A stretch of 64,000 bases of DNA from Centrapalus pauciflorus (GCA_020465985.1 JAANYP010000283.1:91961-155960); one strand, 5' to 3'; counted from the first letter of the stretch, positions 1 through 12,020 are shown. A program made the numbers and translations. Notes: generated by a model not told the origin, from the letters alone.

Positions 1-2054
1 CTTATTTGAAAATCCACAGCAGTTTTTTCAGCAGTTTAGTTTTAGTTTTTTTTTGTTTTCACCATGAGACTTACCCTTGTTGGAAAACAAGTTTTTGCTT
101 ACCTTTTGAGAACTTGTTTTCAACGTGTTTAGCATCAAAAGGATTACACACCGCTTTTTTACCATCAGCTTTGGACTCCGCGGAGACATCCTGTTTGTCA
201 ACAGGGTTTTTAGTATCCCACAACTATCAGTTTGGACATCGTTTTCCTTTCTTTTGCTTGTGTGAAACCAAGCCGAGCACTTAGCAGGCTTGACTTGCTC
301 GATTTAACAAAATTCCAACATCAGCTTTTTGAACTACGTTCATACAAGCTGTCCAGGTTTTGAGGCCTGACAAACCTATTTGTTGAGATTAGTTTACCCA
401 TCTCACATTTGATATGAATGTGTTTGAAGTCACCAAGAGTTGATAAATCTTCTTTCAGATTATTGCTCTCAACAATGGAAGCTGCTGCTGCTCTTGTCAA
501 GATCCCCTCCAAGATACGCTCTGGATTTTGTGCAGGAAGGCATTGTTGACTTCTTTACAATGGTGACTTTTGTGCAGTAATTTAGCACCAAGAGTCTACT
601 ATTTTTGAAGCCTAGCATTTGCTTTATATCTGTTTCTCTTTTCTTCCAGTAAAATAGTTGATGTGTTTTTAATTCTCAAGCTCAGTTTCCAACTTATGGA
701 AACTGTCCGTTTACTAGATTTAGTTTAGATCACTTTTCAAGCTTAGGAGATTTCAGATAGTAAAGCATCATGCCTCTCAACAGCAGCTTTTAGATCAACA
801 ACGCAATATATTCAAACATTTTAACTTTTTCTTCAGAAACTGTAAGCCATAAAATTTCTGTACCTCTATTAATCTTCATAGTAGGATTCCCAGTTCTCAA
901 GCTGCTCTGAAAATGAAATCTTCACTTCAGCATATCCTGCTATAACCATCATCCTTGTTTGTCGTATGGTTTGGGACTGACCAATAGCTTTTGGACACAC
1001 AGTCAGCAGCTATATGCCCCAGGTTTTGCCACATTTGAACATAGGCCTCTGGATTTATCAAACTGCCTTCTTTTTGCCATCCACTGGGAACTTCCTTGCA
1101 GCATGTTTCTTCCAAACCTTTTCTTGTTTGAAACCTTTGACAGCATCGCTATCATTTTGCTCATTCATCTTGTTCAGCAAGATCTGCCAATATCTTCTTC
1201 ATCTGACACCTCCTCCTTGTCATCATCCTGTTGACTTCAGGTTGAGTGAACACATCCCGCACTGATTTACGCTGTCTCAAATTAGCCCAACGGCTTTGCA
1301 CCTCCCTTTTGGACATTTCCAAGGCATTTCTCTTTATGTTTCCTTGACCTGTTCATCATTGTAAGGATCCCTTACAGTTGACCGATCCCACTTTGATAGT
1401 ACCTGGAGTTCCTTAGAACTTTGTTCTTGAGAACGTAATTCCACTATTAGGTAGGGTTAGAATGCCAGAAAATTTATTTCACCAGGGGTAAGACTATCCT
1501 TCGTGATCCCAACAGCCTTGAGATCATTCATTTAGGGCAGTCCGTCGTAAACATGGTGTAGAGTTTCAGTGAGAGTCTCCTTAGGTTTAGCAAGAAGAGT
1601 TCATACTGTCTAACAATCATTGTTGATCATGGTCCAGTTGATTGTGTGTCCATTCATAGACGGTAAAGAAAGTATCCCACATCTCTTTTGCTGTCTCATT
1701 TCTCCACCTATTGAACACACTTCATCAGGAAGAGAAATGACCCCGGCTTGTTCCTGGCCTTTTTGCATCCGAGCCACCAGTCTCTGTCTTCATCAGACAT
1801 GAGCTTTAGCTTTTCAAAGGTCCCTGATTTCAGGACGAAGCTCCTCACCGCTGGCGTTTGGAGTTATGGTATGTACAGGAGGTTGGACATAGGGACCTCC
1901 ATCCACCTCCTCTTGGTGGTGTTGCACATCCAGATTCTCTAAATAGCAGAATCATTCTGCACTTCCAAGCATAGAAGTTTTGATGCTTAAAATTTTGGAG
2001 GTTTGCCCCATAGAGCCATTGTCATAGTAAGAGAAACTGCACAACGTTGTCCAT
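1..2054 (-). pseudogene. decayed gag of E1
   Basis: Gag would form the nucleocapsid that packages element RNA. On the minus strand the ATG at 2054-2052 is followed by MDN as in A, but an early indel shifts the frame. Short homologous blocks remain: the first CCHC knuckle remnant (GHIAADCVSK, about 985-1040), the NLKEDLSTLG/STNRFVRPQN block at 321-512, and a lysine-rich block at about 100-250. The reading frame is broken repeatedly and could not yield full-length Gag. Identification rests on co-linearity with the gag of A at 29515-31600. Confidence 0.8.
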
Positions 2055-2108
2055 GGAAAACTTGGGAGACTGAGGGATCTAAGAATGACACACACTCTCA
2101 TAAACTGT

Positions 2109-2117
2109 CTGATACCA
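2109..2117 (-). promoter_or_regulatory. primer binding site of E1 (degraded)
   Basis: Minus-strand TGGTATCAG, complementary to the 3' end of initiator Met-tRNA, lies one base inside the LTR. The following bases diverge from the usual AGCC. Confidence 0.75.
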
Positions 2118-2118
2118 T

Positions 2119-3213
2119 TGTAGGTCCCGAGAGGTCCCAAAGATATACTTTAAGCTGTAGAGGGCTGAATACAGCTATTTAAAAAACTACACACTATTTT
2201 CTCAATGTTTGTATGTATTATCAACAATTTGTTAATTACAAACAAGCTTGAATGCGGAGTTCAAGCTGAGATGACAGATACAACAGTATGTTCACTAGTC
2301 TAAGACAAACTCAAACTAGTATACAATGAATACACTCACTAAGAAGCACTCACTGTGTTTACAAGACTTAAGGGAACAACTTATGTAAAACAGCTTAGAC
2401 ACACAGATACTGATTTACACAGAAGGCTTGCATGCATGAAAATCACACTTGCACTTTCACTCTTGGTTTCAGCACTTAGCTTTCTTCACACTTCTTTCTG
2501 TCCTTAGAAGCTTCCTTTTATACTCACTCAGAGGATCTAAAAGAAACATCTTCATTGGACGGAATGAAAAAGGAGAAGTCTTGTTGAAAAGACAACATAA
2601 CCTTTTCTGCACTTTTCTGAAAAGCAGACTTGTCTTCAAATGTGCAGAACTTTTGTATTTTTACTTTGTCTACTGTTGCATTGCCTTTAACTAATTTAGG
2701 AATGTCAACTTTGCGTCTTTCTTCCTTGTAAAGGCCTATTTTGATATAAGAAAAAGGTCTGTCACCCTTTTTCAAATAACCTTTTGTCTTCATGTTACAG
2801 AACAGCTTGGGCAGGCTGAGCAGTTCTGTTTTCCACTTTGTCTTCGACTTTGTAAACTGATCTTGCAGTCAAAAACAATACATGATGACTTGGAAACGTA
2901 TTCCATAAAGTGTTTATCCTGTTCACAAAAAACAGAACACTTCAAAATTGCCCAAGCTGCTCACCAGTGTAGAGCAGCGTAGACAGTTTATGTCCAGCCT
3001 GTTCAGCAGACAGAACAGCTTGGACAAATTGTCTTAGTTGCAACACATGCAACACATAGAACAGCTTTAGACTAATATTGCAAATCATCTTTAGGCTTTA
3101 ATAAGGCATATAACAGGCCTTAAATTTAACCTTCAAATGCATCAACAGGTTTGATTATAAATCTCCCCCTCAGATGTACAACAGGTTTGACTGAGGCCTT
3201 TTTGTGCCTAACA
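2119..3213 (-). repeat. 5' LTR of E1 (family A, 1095 bp)
   Basis: Bounded by TG and CA (minus TGTTAGGC to CCTACA). It is the same length as the 3' LTR of A and collinear with it. A TATAAAA promoter box reads on the minus strand at 2522-2516. An extra AGGGGGAGA-like tract sits about 40 bp inside the 5' boundary, as in other family A LTRs. The poly-C run of A is only a short GAGGG here. Confidence 0.9.
2516..2522 (-). promoter_or_regulatory. TATA box in E1 LTR
   Basis: Minus-strand TATAAAA in the context GAGTATAAAAGGAAGC, the same context as in the A and H LTRs. Confidence 0.6.
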
Positions 3214-6094
3214 ATTCTCCACTGGAAATGGATCCAGTTATTCTTTGATAGAAACCGTCACCTCAGGCTTTTCAACCGTCGGCGTCGGAACATCATCTTT
3301 CAAAATCTGCTCTACCAACTCTTCTTCATCCTCTATCCTTTCAGCTCTCAATTATATTTCATTCAACTCAAACATATCGTCATCGTTAGACATCTCAACT
3401 TCTTTCTCATCCCTCTCAATCATTAACGTTTCACCTTGTTCATCAGTGTCAGAATCATCGTATTCTTCATAATTGTATAATTCTGAATGAATACTTAAAG
3501 GAACTGGAACATCTTCATTAACAATCAATCCAAGCTCACTTTGAGCTTCAACAGGTTTTTCTTTTGAGCTCCCAGCTTCTTCAACCTCTTCTCCTCCCGT
3601 CTCATTTTGTTTCTCAGGATAAGTAATCATCAGAAGTCAAGTATTTTGTTCTCCAAGATTCCTACCTCTTCTCCCCCTCATGAGGAGCATCATCGGAGTC
3701 ATTGTCATGGTCATCATGATTTTTCTGACAATGATCCTAGAGCAGTGACAATAGAAGCTTCTAAGCCAATCATTCTTTCCCTCATCTCATCAAACTGATC
3801 AAAAACAAAGTCTCTGAGCTCATCAATGGATTATTGTGGATCTTCGACTTCAGCCCCTTCAACAACGTTGTTTCCCTTTAACAATTTTTGAATATTTGTC
3901 ATTTGCGCCATCATCTCAGAGTATTGACTGCTAATTTGTGTTGTAACTTCACCAATGGCTTCATGGAGTGTATCTTCTGTGACAAAGGGTGACATTGTAA
4001 CCACTGGGATATGTAAACTTCTAGTTGACACAACAGTAGACCTTATAAAAAGAACTTCTGTGTGGCCTACAGTCAGAGTTGGCATTGTGATCTCTCTGGT
4101 TGGACTTCCAACCACTTCATGTGAATGAGCAACAGATGCTTCCAACACTATGGTTGTTCTGGCAGGAACACTCAGTCCTTCTGCACTTACTCGAACAAAT
4201 GGAGTCGACGCAAGTGTCCTAGAGTGTATAGGATCTTCTACTTGTGCATGAAAAATTGTACACTCGGGCAGTTGTGTACTGGTTTCAATATCCATAATAA
4301 TGCAAAGGATGTAAGGATAGATCATATGGAATATCCCGGTGTGAAGTTGAAACCTTCTTGTTCGAAAGAAGGTGAGTAGCTGGTGGGGTGTGCAATTGTC
4401 AGTGGGGTACTGACTGTTTTAATGCTTACTCCCATATGGGAGCTAACAACAGTTGTGGCTACATCCCGACTTTCTGGGCTTGGGATCTCCCTCACACTCA
4501 TCCTTGCTATCTCAACAACATCAATTTCTGGTAATCTTTCAAGTTCAGGATATTCAATCATACCAGCACCTCCCTCATTATCATCATTACCCTCATCATG
4601 ATCATCATGATCATCATCATCAGCTCCTTCATTTCCTCCTTCAGCTATATTGGATAACATACGTTCTGAATCTGAACTCCTCTCACCACCCCTCACAACT
4701 TCCACATCTCCCTCACTCTCAGGTTGGCTTCCCTGAACATCAGCCCCATGCTGATGTTCCTCCCCTCCTAAAAGCCTTGGTTAAGAAATCCCGGTTCTTG
4801 GGTTTCTATAGGAGCATGATCTATACGATATAATCTCACACTTTCAGCCTCTTGATCAACATATTTTTGCAACGATTCCGGAATTGGCATGACATTGGCA
4901 TTAGGTGCATCTTGTACACTGTGGAGGCTCATCATCACATATAGGACATTTTTTAGCATTAGATCTCTTTGGTATTAGCGATAAGTCCGCAGCAAGCGAG
5001 TCCGTCCCGGGCGAGCGATCCCGTCGGCTGGAGTGAGTGCTCCTCGTCAGAGGAGCGCGAACGGAGCTAAGCTATCCTTGTGATATTATCTGTTTGCCTG
5101 GGTAACTAGAACTCTTTTAAAAAACTTACCTAAGTTTCCAGATACGAGTATAATAAAAAATACCAATTGGCAGTTTGTTTTTGATTCATAAGTTATTAAT
5201 ATAATATAAGGCACTAACAAAGATAGAGTGACGAAGGTATTTGCTCTTAGAATCCATCTCATCAAAATTTGAATAAATCTTTTAAGCGGCACAAACTTCC
5301 TTGCTCTTTGTGTGGTTTTGAACAACACAATCTCCTTCAAAGCTTCCCATATGCATAGTCATGATGTCTATTAAACGCAATGCCATGAAAGATTCTTAAA
5401 CAATGAATATTGCCTCTGTCAATCCCTGTATGCTTGGAGGTCATACAACTGTTGACAATCCCAAACAGAGTATACCACTCTTCATTCAACCCATTTTGAT
5501 GAAACTTTGAGCTTTTCGGTAATGGTTTTGAGTAGCCCAAGCAGATTAAATCATGACATAGCTCCTCCGAAACAAAATCTTCAAAGTCTGCCATTTCTAG
5601 GAAATTGACAGTATCAATCCTTCTTGTCAAAAATAAATTGTGAAGGAGTCTAGCCAATGTGATCTTAGCTTTGAATTGATCAATAGTCACTATAAAATGA
5701 TGGTTGCCTTCAGCAGGTACAAACTTAAAAGTATGCCAAAATTGGTTATGTTATACCAAAGGAATGGATGGTTTGTACTTCAAAAGATAGCCAAGTGGGT
5801 GACCATTAAGGATGTCAACTATGATAGGATGACTCACTTTAATGACTTTGGGATCAAATCTTTGATAATTATCAAGAAGGGATAGACAATATTTTTGGGT
5901 TTGACCAATTGTGTATCGGGGATTGGTGACGAAGGTGATGGGCGGGTTACGGAAGATGATTTAACTGGTTTAGAGACCAGTATATGGTTCGAGGATGAAT
6001 GAGAATCTGATGAACTAGAATTTTTCGTGGGGACTTGGGATGCCATTTTTTTCCTGTAAAAATAACAAACATGTAAGAAATGATAGACAAACAA
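3214..6094 (-). pseudogene. ORF2 of element C (post-pol ORF), broken
   Basis: This is the extra ORF downstream of pol. Minus-strand fragments lie at 6094-5834, 5690-5337, 5340-5086, 4959-4768, 4705-4322, 4325-3831 and 3630-3352, linked by stops and frameshifts. Reading from 5885 to 5200 gives the conserved N-terminal domain shared with B1, A and D: a GYLL...YHNQFW block, then a cysteine and SKHTGIDRGN block, then RFIQILMRWI. The later part is acidic and low in complexity (DDDDHDDHDEGNDDNEGG), with a short heptad-like stretch (SEMMAQMTNIQKLLKG). No signal peptide is visible. E1 interrupts it at 3213. Function unknown. Confidence 0.7.
4978..5080. other. GC-rich patch inside C ORF2
   Basis: About 100 bp rich in G and C, in AT-rich surroundings, breaks the ORF2 homology. 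It contains a perfect hairpin, CTCCTC-GTCA-GAGGAG, at 5039-5054. I could not assign it to any family. An organelle-derived or small structured insertion is possible. No clear target duplication is visible. Confidence 0.5.
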
Positions 6095-6849
6095 ATTTAA
6101 TCCTACAGATAGAAAATTAAAACATTTAACTTGAAATTAGAAAAATATGTGTTTTACTGTTTAAAGCATCGGGATTCCAGACAATAATAATAAAATATTA
6201 TTGTTAGGACTCCAAAGTCAATCAGTAAGAGACCAATGGTAATAAAACAAAGATTTTTAAAAATTTCTTAAAAAATTTGAAATTTCTCGGAAAAATTAAA
6301 ATTCCACCACACTTAAGAAAATTTGAAAATTTTGGACACCAAACTCGAATAAAGAAGGTTTAAACTCGAATGAGTCAAAAACTTTCTTGGTATCAAGGAA
6401 ATCAACTCGAATGACCTTAGAACCCAACTTGAATGAACCTAGATGTTTCTCGAATGAAATAACATCCAACTAGAATGAACCTAGATGTTTCTCGAATGAA
6501 GTAACATCCAACTCAAATGAGCCTTGAATTTTATCAGATGGCTTAGGAATCAACTCGAATGAAGTTAAAGTGTCCTCGAAGGACTTCTTGACCAACTCAA
6601 TGGATGAAGTGCTTTCTCGAACAAAATATGACCCAACTCGAGTAATAAAGAATTTTCTCGAATGACTTGTGAATCGAGTTGAAAAAGGTTGAAAATAGTC
6701 TAAGTCCTTGTCTAACCAACTCGAATGAAAAAGAATGTTTCTCGAGCAAACCAATGTCGCAACTCGGACCATGTTTCAATCTAGACTGATAATTTATAAA
6801 TATTCTAAGTCCCAAGATTGATCAACTCGATTAAGAGACAAGATTTCCT
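6095..6849 (-). repeat. C spacer upstream of ORF2, CTCGAAT-rich
   Basis: No coding sequence. From about 6330 onward the motif CTCGAATGA or a variant recurs every 20-60 bp. The section 6300-6500 matches 22110-22280 in element F. Minus-strand frames here show repeated SFEL peptides, which I take as a by-product of the DNA motif. Confidence 0.6.
6845..6849. repeat. B1 target site duplication, left (TTCCT)
   Basis: TTCCT directly precedes the left LTR of B1 and is repeated at 19819-19823. Confidence 0.9.
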
Positions 6850-7451
6850 TGTAAGGTCTTGTCTCTACGGATCTATCTCGACGCGACACCGTCCAACGAG
6901 TGCGGAATCCTCGTTAGCGGCTTGACGGTAAGATCACACACACATAAACACGGAGACTACCACGGTGTTAGACGAACGACTACGAACGCCCCTACACGAT
7001 GATTCTCTCCAAAACAACTCTCTGGAAACTTGCAAGTTCGAGATCGCCTTTGCTAATCGCTCTAAAAAACGTCTGCAAAAGTCTAATAATTAATAGAATT
7101 AACCCTTAATTATACTGACGGATTCGAGTTTGTCGTAGGACAAATTCGAATCAGGCCCAAGGCCCATTCGAATTTGTCCTCATTGAAAATTTCAAATTTA
7201 CCTATAAATTCGAACTTCACATATAATTTACATTTAAACTTATGTTTTAACTTATGTTTAAATTTGTCTTTGAACTTTATGTTTGAACTTCTTGTAATAC
7301 ATTAAACCAAGTTCAAACATACAATCAACCAATATCAAACACACATAATCCCATATATCAAACACTATTCAATATTCAATACCAAGTTACTTGACTTACA
7401 CAAAATGCTATCAAAACTTAGACTGCTATCGTCACACAGGATGTACTAACA
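6850..7451 (-). repeat. 3' LTR of B1 (602 bp)
   Basis: Starts TGTAAGGTCTTG and ends TACTAACA on the plus strand. It carries about 100 bp at roughly 7185-7290 that the other LTR lacks. That stretch is made of degenerate 11-12 bp units like AACTTATGTTT. The remainder matches 19321-19818. Confidence 0.93.
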
Positions 7452-7463
7452 AACTCCCCCTTG
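7452..7463 (-). promoter_or_regulatory. polypurine tract of B1
   Basis: Minus-strand AAGGGGGAGTTT abuts the 3' LTR and is the plus-strand DNA primer site. Confidence 0.85.
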
Positions 7464-7690
7464 ACGATAGCTTCTAACTATTTACATTTTGACTAAGTAC
7501 TTGGACCATATAGACTACTTCCTGCATATAGACCTATATCTATACATATTCTCACTATCTTCTGGAACTTCCTGGCTTCAGATCTCCATCCTTCGTGGAA
7601 GAAGATAGGCTAATCATGTAGCTTCTTCAGGTCATCGTTTGATAGGTTTATTAAGTGCAGTGGATCATACACTCTCAAAATAACTTTGTC

Positions 7691-8220
7691 CTATGCATCT
7701 TCCATTACAGCGTCAGCAGTTTCATTATCGATATACCACCACTTCATGTTATTTAAAACATCTTGTGGCATCGATTTCATCGGCACCTTCTTCAAACATC
7801 TTACAGGTTTGTATACCATTCTGGCCCATGGCCTACCTGTATGAGGATCTATTCTCAACTCGTCCTCGACTCTCTTTCCGGTCCTCGGCTTGAGCCTTTC
7901 AAATTTGCCTGACCGACCGTCTTTTCTTATAATCTTCGCAATCACTTCAGCATACGGGTCGTCACCAGTACTGATCAACTCCTTCAAAGCTAACTCTTTC
8001 ACTTCAACCTTGGGCAGTGTGTTGAATACTTTCAGTGTTCGCCTCAAGTATTGAAGTCCATCTCTCCTTTTCAATATAAATAGCTGCATTTCTCTGTCAA
8101 AGAACCAGCTTATAATTCCTCCTGAGAGATTTTCTGAGCCCGGAACTCTCATTCTTCTCTTCATCTTCGGCTCTGTCTTCTTTTCTTCTTTCCTGAACCA
8201 TAAATTCATCAATTCAACCC
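7691..8220 (-). pseudogene. ORF2 C-terminal domain of B1
   Basis: A 173-residue open stretch on the minus strand. A basic N-terminus is followed by SWFFDREMQLFILKRRDG and then a LPKVEVKEL helix-like block. The element D ORF2 C-terminus has a comparable pattern: WY, an FIVRR block, and a TRDELTKM helix. Similar tails occur in many unnamed plant copia-derived proteins. The upstream junction to the acidic section at 8648 is broken. This is the last coding sequence before the purine tract. Confidence 0.6.
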
Positions 8221-8647
8221 TAGATGGCTCTTTCTCAGCTTCTTCAAGTTCAGAATCCGCTACCGAGGCTAGTTTGATCTAATCAATATCAATCACACTT
8301 TGATTGTCTTGGACATTTAACTCCGTGATAGGCAGTGAATTTACAATCACTTCATTGACATTGTCGTCTTCATCCTATATCACTTCGTCATCGGATCTCC
8401 AATCAACTATTTCCTCTGGCACGAATTCTCCTTCCTCCAACTCCTCTATCTCCTCCTCAAAATCAAACTCCATCACTTCTTCCTCAATATCCCTCAGAGC
8501 GTCTATCATCTCGCTCTCAAAAGTCTTTGAGGGACTAGCTTCACCTCCTTCAGCTCCAGATTGACTCGGCTCCCACTGAACTTCAGCGTATTGAGCAGAA
8601 GAAAAATCTACCTGCTCACTGTCTTTTGGTGCATCGGGATCATTGCC

Positions 8648-9487
8648 TTAATCATCTTCCCTTCTCAACACTTCAGTATCCATGCAACTAGTCTCCCCCT
8701 GAGCCTTTAGGTTTTTCATTAATTGCTCAATGAGGGACCTCATAGTTCGGATCTCTGCAGCCTGATCGGCGATGAACGTCTTGAATTCAAGATTTTCTTT
8801 ATCAGTGTTTGCATTATGTGCTTGAAGTTCGCCGACGGCTTTAGTAAGTTGAAATATTTGGACTTGCTGGAAATCAACTTTGCTTCTGAGCTCATAAAAC
8901 CTTTGATTGTCAGTGAAGGTGGATGAGGTGGATGGAATGGATGTGATAGGTGACGGGGTGATCGGTGGTGGAATTGATGATTGGACGGCTGGTGGTGGTG
9001 GTGGTGGAATGGATGTTTGAGCGGATGGCTGAGCGGTTGGAATTTCAGGCTCGGAAGCAGAAGCAGACGAAGCTCCCTGCATAAATCGATGCCTTTTGGC
9101 CCTTTGCCTAGGCACCAACGGGGCTGTATCTTCAATCTCGAAATTGGAGTCATCTTCATCCGAATCCCTAGATTCTCTCCTCTTCTCTGCCTCTTGATCT
9201 ATAACCACTATTCTGGATCCATATCTGCCTATTCGGATAGCCGGATCTTCTATCTCTTCTGTTGCTGCTTCTTCAGCTTCTTCTTCTACCTCAATCTCTT
9301 CAGCTTCTTCGGACTCAGATTCAGATGTGGTCACAGCTTGACCCTCTACCTCAGGTATATATTCATCTATCTGGCGCAGAATATCTTCTTCATCAACTGG
9401 AGGTTCCAGAATATCTCCAACAAGCTCAGTAGTAATCTCTTCATTTGCATGCGAGCCTTGAGCCCAAATCTCTTCCAAGGTCTCCAC
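8648..9487 (-). pseudogene. ORF2 central section of B1 (acidic, proline-rich, coiled coil)
   Basis: A 279-residue open stretch. Residues 1-100 are strongly acidic (SESESEEAEEIEVEEEAEEA). Residues 130-200 are rich in Pro, Ser and Ala, with a run of seven prolines. Residues 200-265 form heptads typical of a coiled coil (KVDFQQVQIFQLTKAVGELQ onward). There is no transmembrane segment or signal peptide, which argues against a classical envelope protein. It appears to be the middle of one long ORF2 whose N-terminal domain lies at 9826-10509; the junction at 9488-9640 is frameshifted. Confidence 0.6.
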
Positions 9488-9643
9488 CCATGGATTAATT
9501 ACGGGGGCTACGACTGAAGGACCCGCAGCGTCCGTTGAAGGACCTGCTTCTACTGACTCCTGTACTCTGCTAGTTGAAGGCCTTGTAGCCTGAGTTTGTC
9601 TAACTTGAGCTCTCTGCCTCCTTCTTGGTTGTTGCTGAGGCCT

Positions 9644-9829
9644 CTACTGTTGCTGTTGTTGTTGCGGCTGCTGCTGTACTTGAACTTCACCAGCCCAGTT
9701 CGCACCTTCTGGGGCTTCAAAATCAGGATTTACCACAGCACCAAAAAGTGGTGCATCTACTGGTCTAACCAATTCACCCATACGGGCATTGTGGGGTTGA
9801 CAATCTGCAAAAATCCGCTTGTCGATCAC
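9644..9829 (-). pseudogene. ORF2 linker of B1 with polyglutamine
   Basis: A 61-residue open section that continues the N-terminal domain in another frame and ends in QQQPQQQQQQ. The glutamines come from a CAA/CAG run at 9650-9680, a likely slippage site that may have caused the local frameshift. Confidence 0.5.
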
Positions 9830-10509
9830 GGCGACACTCTGAATTTATGGCAATTGCGGCAAGTTTGGCAAAAAAAATGTCTGATCAGCATCATCACGAA
9901 CCTAGGATACATCAAAAACCTTTCTCTTGTTGGAGCTATTATTTGGTGAACAAACTCCGCAAAGAACATTTCGGAGTAATTAAATCTCTGGTTGTAAACG
10001 AATGCTATCATTGTCGATTGCATCTTCGACACTATGTAGTCAAAACCGGCTTTCTTTGGAGCGAAGCACACCATGAAGACATGTGCCAGATACCTCCATT
10101 GCCCAATTAAACCACTTTTCATGTACGATGCCTTTGCCACATCAAGGCCACACCCCATCCTTAAGAATGCTGCTTGCCTAACTTCCAACGGGAAGTCAAT
10201 TGGCCCAGCTTCCTGCTCAGCTGTTCCCAACTGCAAAACCGTGCGCAACACATCTGCGGAAAACACAAGAGGCTGTCCGGCGATCCTAGTCCGCAATACT
10301 GTCGGAGTTACTGTGCAGTCAACCAGGAGATGATCCCAAAATTGCCTAACGTAAGGCAGCACGATCTGTACATTGTGCGAAAGGGCATAAGACACCCTTG
10401 AAGCAGCCAAAAAATCAACCATCTGGCGAAATGTCTGAGCTTCAGGAAGCTCACGGTCTGGTGACACGACCATATCATGCTTTTGAATAAAAGCTCTATC
10501 CCCCATATC
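9826..10509 (-). pseudogene. ORF2 conserved N-terminal domain of B1
   Basis: The likely start is the methionine at 10509 (MGDRAFIQKH); the open frame extends upstream to 10572 without homology. The domain reads MVDFL, YALS, YVRQFWDHLL, then CFAPKKAGFD, then a final YPRFVMMLIRHFF. The same spacing of residues occurs in ORF2 of D (54768-55400), A (36300-36930) and C (5885-5200). No enzymatic motif is visible. It is not Gag-like and has no zinc ligands. Function unknown. The frame breaks near 9830. Confidence 0.65.
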
Positions 10510-11414
10510 TGCACAATAAAGTATAAATATATTAGAAGGGACAAAATAAAAATAAAACTTGATTAAATTCAAATTTGTTTTATTTTGAACTTATGTAAAT
10601 TCAAAATCCAACACGTATGAATGTCTACAAGATTGATGTAAACATGATTCAAACATTTCGAATTTAACAATAAATTCAAATATCATGTTCGAAATTAAAC
10701 CTTAATTCGAGTATAGTGATATGTTCGAACTTAGGGACAAATTCGAACCAAAGAACAAACTCGAATGTCGGCGTTTTGAAAACAAAAGTTCAAGATTTAA
10801 ACCATTTTAGACTTAGAAAATCACATTCATTAGTCCTAATAGGTTCTAATCGAAGATATTTAACACTTATTTTAAGTTTCACCGGTTCAAACTTTGTGAT
10901 TTTGAATTACAAAGTTCAAAACCCTTAAGTCCTCAAATCTAGTCGATTTTGGCACAAATTAAGTCTAAAACTTCCTAAATCTTGTATAATGATGCTGATT
11001 ATACCTAGATTTAGTAATATACTCGAATACAAACGGACAAAACTTCGAAAAAGAGGAGAAGATTCGAATACGATAAACTCGAACACGCTCTGAACAAACT
11101 CGAGAAGGTAAATTCGAAAGTAGGTGAATAATGAATGTTCACTGTTGACCTATATATACTAACTACCTTCGAATTTGTCTCCAAATTCGAATTTACTGCC
11201 AAGTTCGAATATACCATTCGACTTTGGCTTAAACTCGAATTTAACTTGAAAATTTTGAAAATCTTTGAATTAAATTCAACTTTTTCAAGTTATCCAACTT
11301 TTTCGTGTAACGGAAACAAACTATGCAAAAATTTATTTACACTAAGCACAAGATTTTCACGCAATGTTTATTTATTCAACTAAAATGCATCCTCAGTAAA
11401 TTTGACCTTTTTCC

Positions 11415-11470
11415 TAAATAAAATAAAATAAAATAAAATAAAATAAAGTAAATTAAAGTAAATTAAAATT
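11415..11470. repeat. AAAAT microsatellite
   Basis: Tandem AAAAT/AAATA units decaying into AAAGTAAATT at the right end. Confidence 0.85.
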
Positions 11471-11859
11471 TTGAACAAAATTTAAACTTAAACTAATCTA
11501 CAATAATTTTAAAATTTACAACCTACACTTACCACTAACAGAATATTTTTGGCGAGGATAGTCAAAGCAAGGTTCAATCAGATAGCGGTGTCAAATACGC
11601 ACTTTCAGTATCTTACTTTCACACTTAGGAATTCTTGATTCCTTTGATTGTTTGTTGTGACATACATTTCTAGACGATTGTTGGTATTATTTTCCCTTTA
11701 AACATGTTACATTTTGGAACATCCCTTGGCCCTTTTATTTATCAAGAAATGACCCTACGTGACTCATACTTAGACAAACTTTTATGATCCAGGCATACAC
11801 ACAATGATTATAACTTTTCGGTATTGCAAACTTTCTTTAAAAGGCAAACGTCGGACACA

Positions 11860-12020
11860 GGTCTGTATTTACATACAACAGAGTGTCTTAGTTTGTCTTA
11901 AAGGTTATTTTTAAAGCTAGCAAGACACGGTGAAAGGTCTGTACCGACGTACAACAAAGCGACCTATCTTGCTAACTCGAGTCAAACCATAGGCAACAGG
12001 TCTGTACTTACGTACAACAG
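11860..12020. repeat. three stem-loop repeats GGTCTGTAY-NNNN-RTACAACA
   Basis: Copies at 11860-11881, 11937-11957 and 11999-12020. Their cores are TGTAT-TTAC-ATACA, TGTAC-CGAC-GTACA and TGTAC-TTAC-GTACA. The first copy has both arms changed together, so the stem is kept. Flanks can add outer pairs: GACAC/GTGTC in copy 1, GGTC/GACC in copy 2, GCAA/TTGC in copy 3. Confidence 0.6.

Larger units (their letters stand above)
1..3213 (-). mobile_element. E1: family A Ty1/copia (Sirevirus-like) element, 5' part
   Basis: The 5' LTR, primer site and first part of gag of a minus-strand element that continues past the left edge. The LTR starts TGTTAGGCACAAAAAGGCC on the minus strand, as in element A at 28356 and 40671. 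The interior matches A from its primer site to about 31590. The right boundary lies inside ORF2 of element C. The bases just outside are ATTCT, the expected target duplication, but its partner is outside the window. Confidence 0.9.

Noticed and set aside
5035..5060. CTGACGAG in the GC-rich patch as a hammerhead ribozyme core
   Set aside because: The required GAAA box and a third stem with a cleavage site are not present; the local structure is a simple hairpin.
8981..9517. 178-codon plus-strand frame opposite B1 ORF2, starting MDGWWWWWWN
   Set aside because: Antisense shadow of the proline-rich and acidic ORF2 section; tryptophans come from the reverse of CCACCA repeats.
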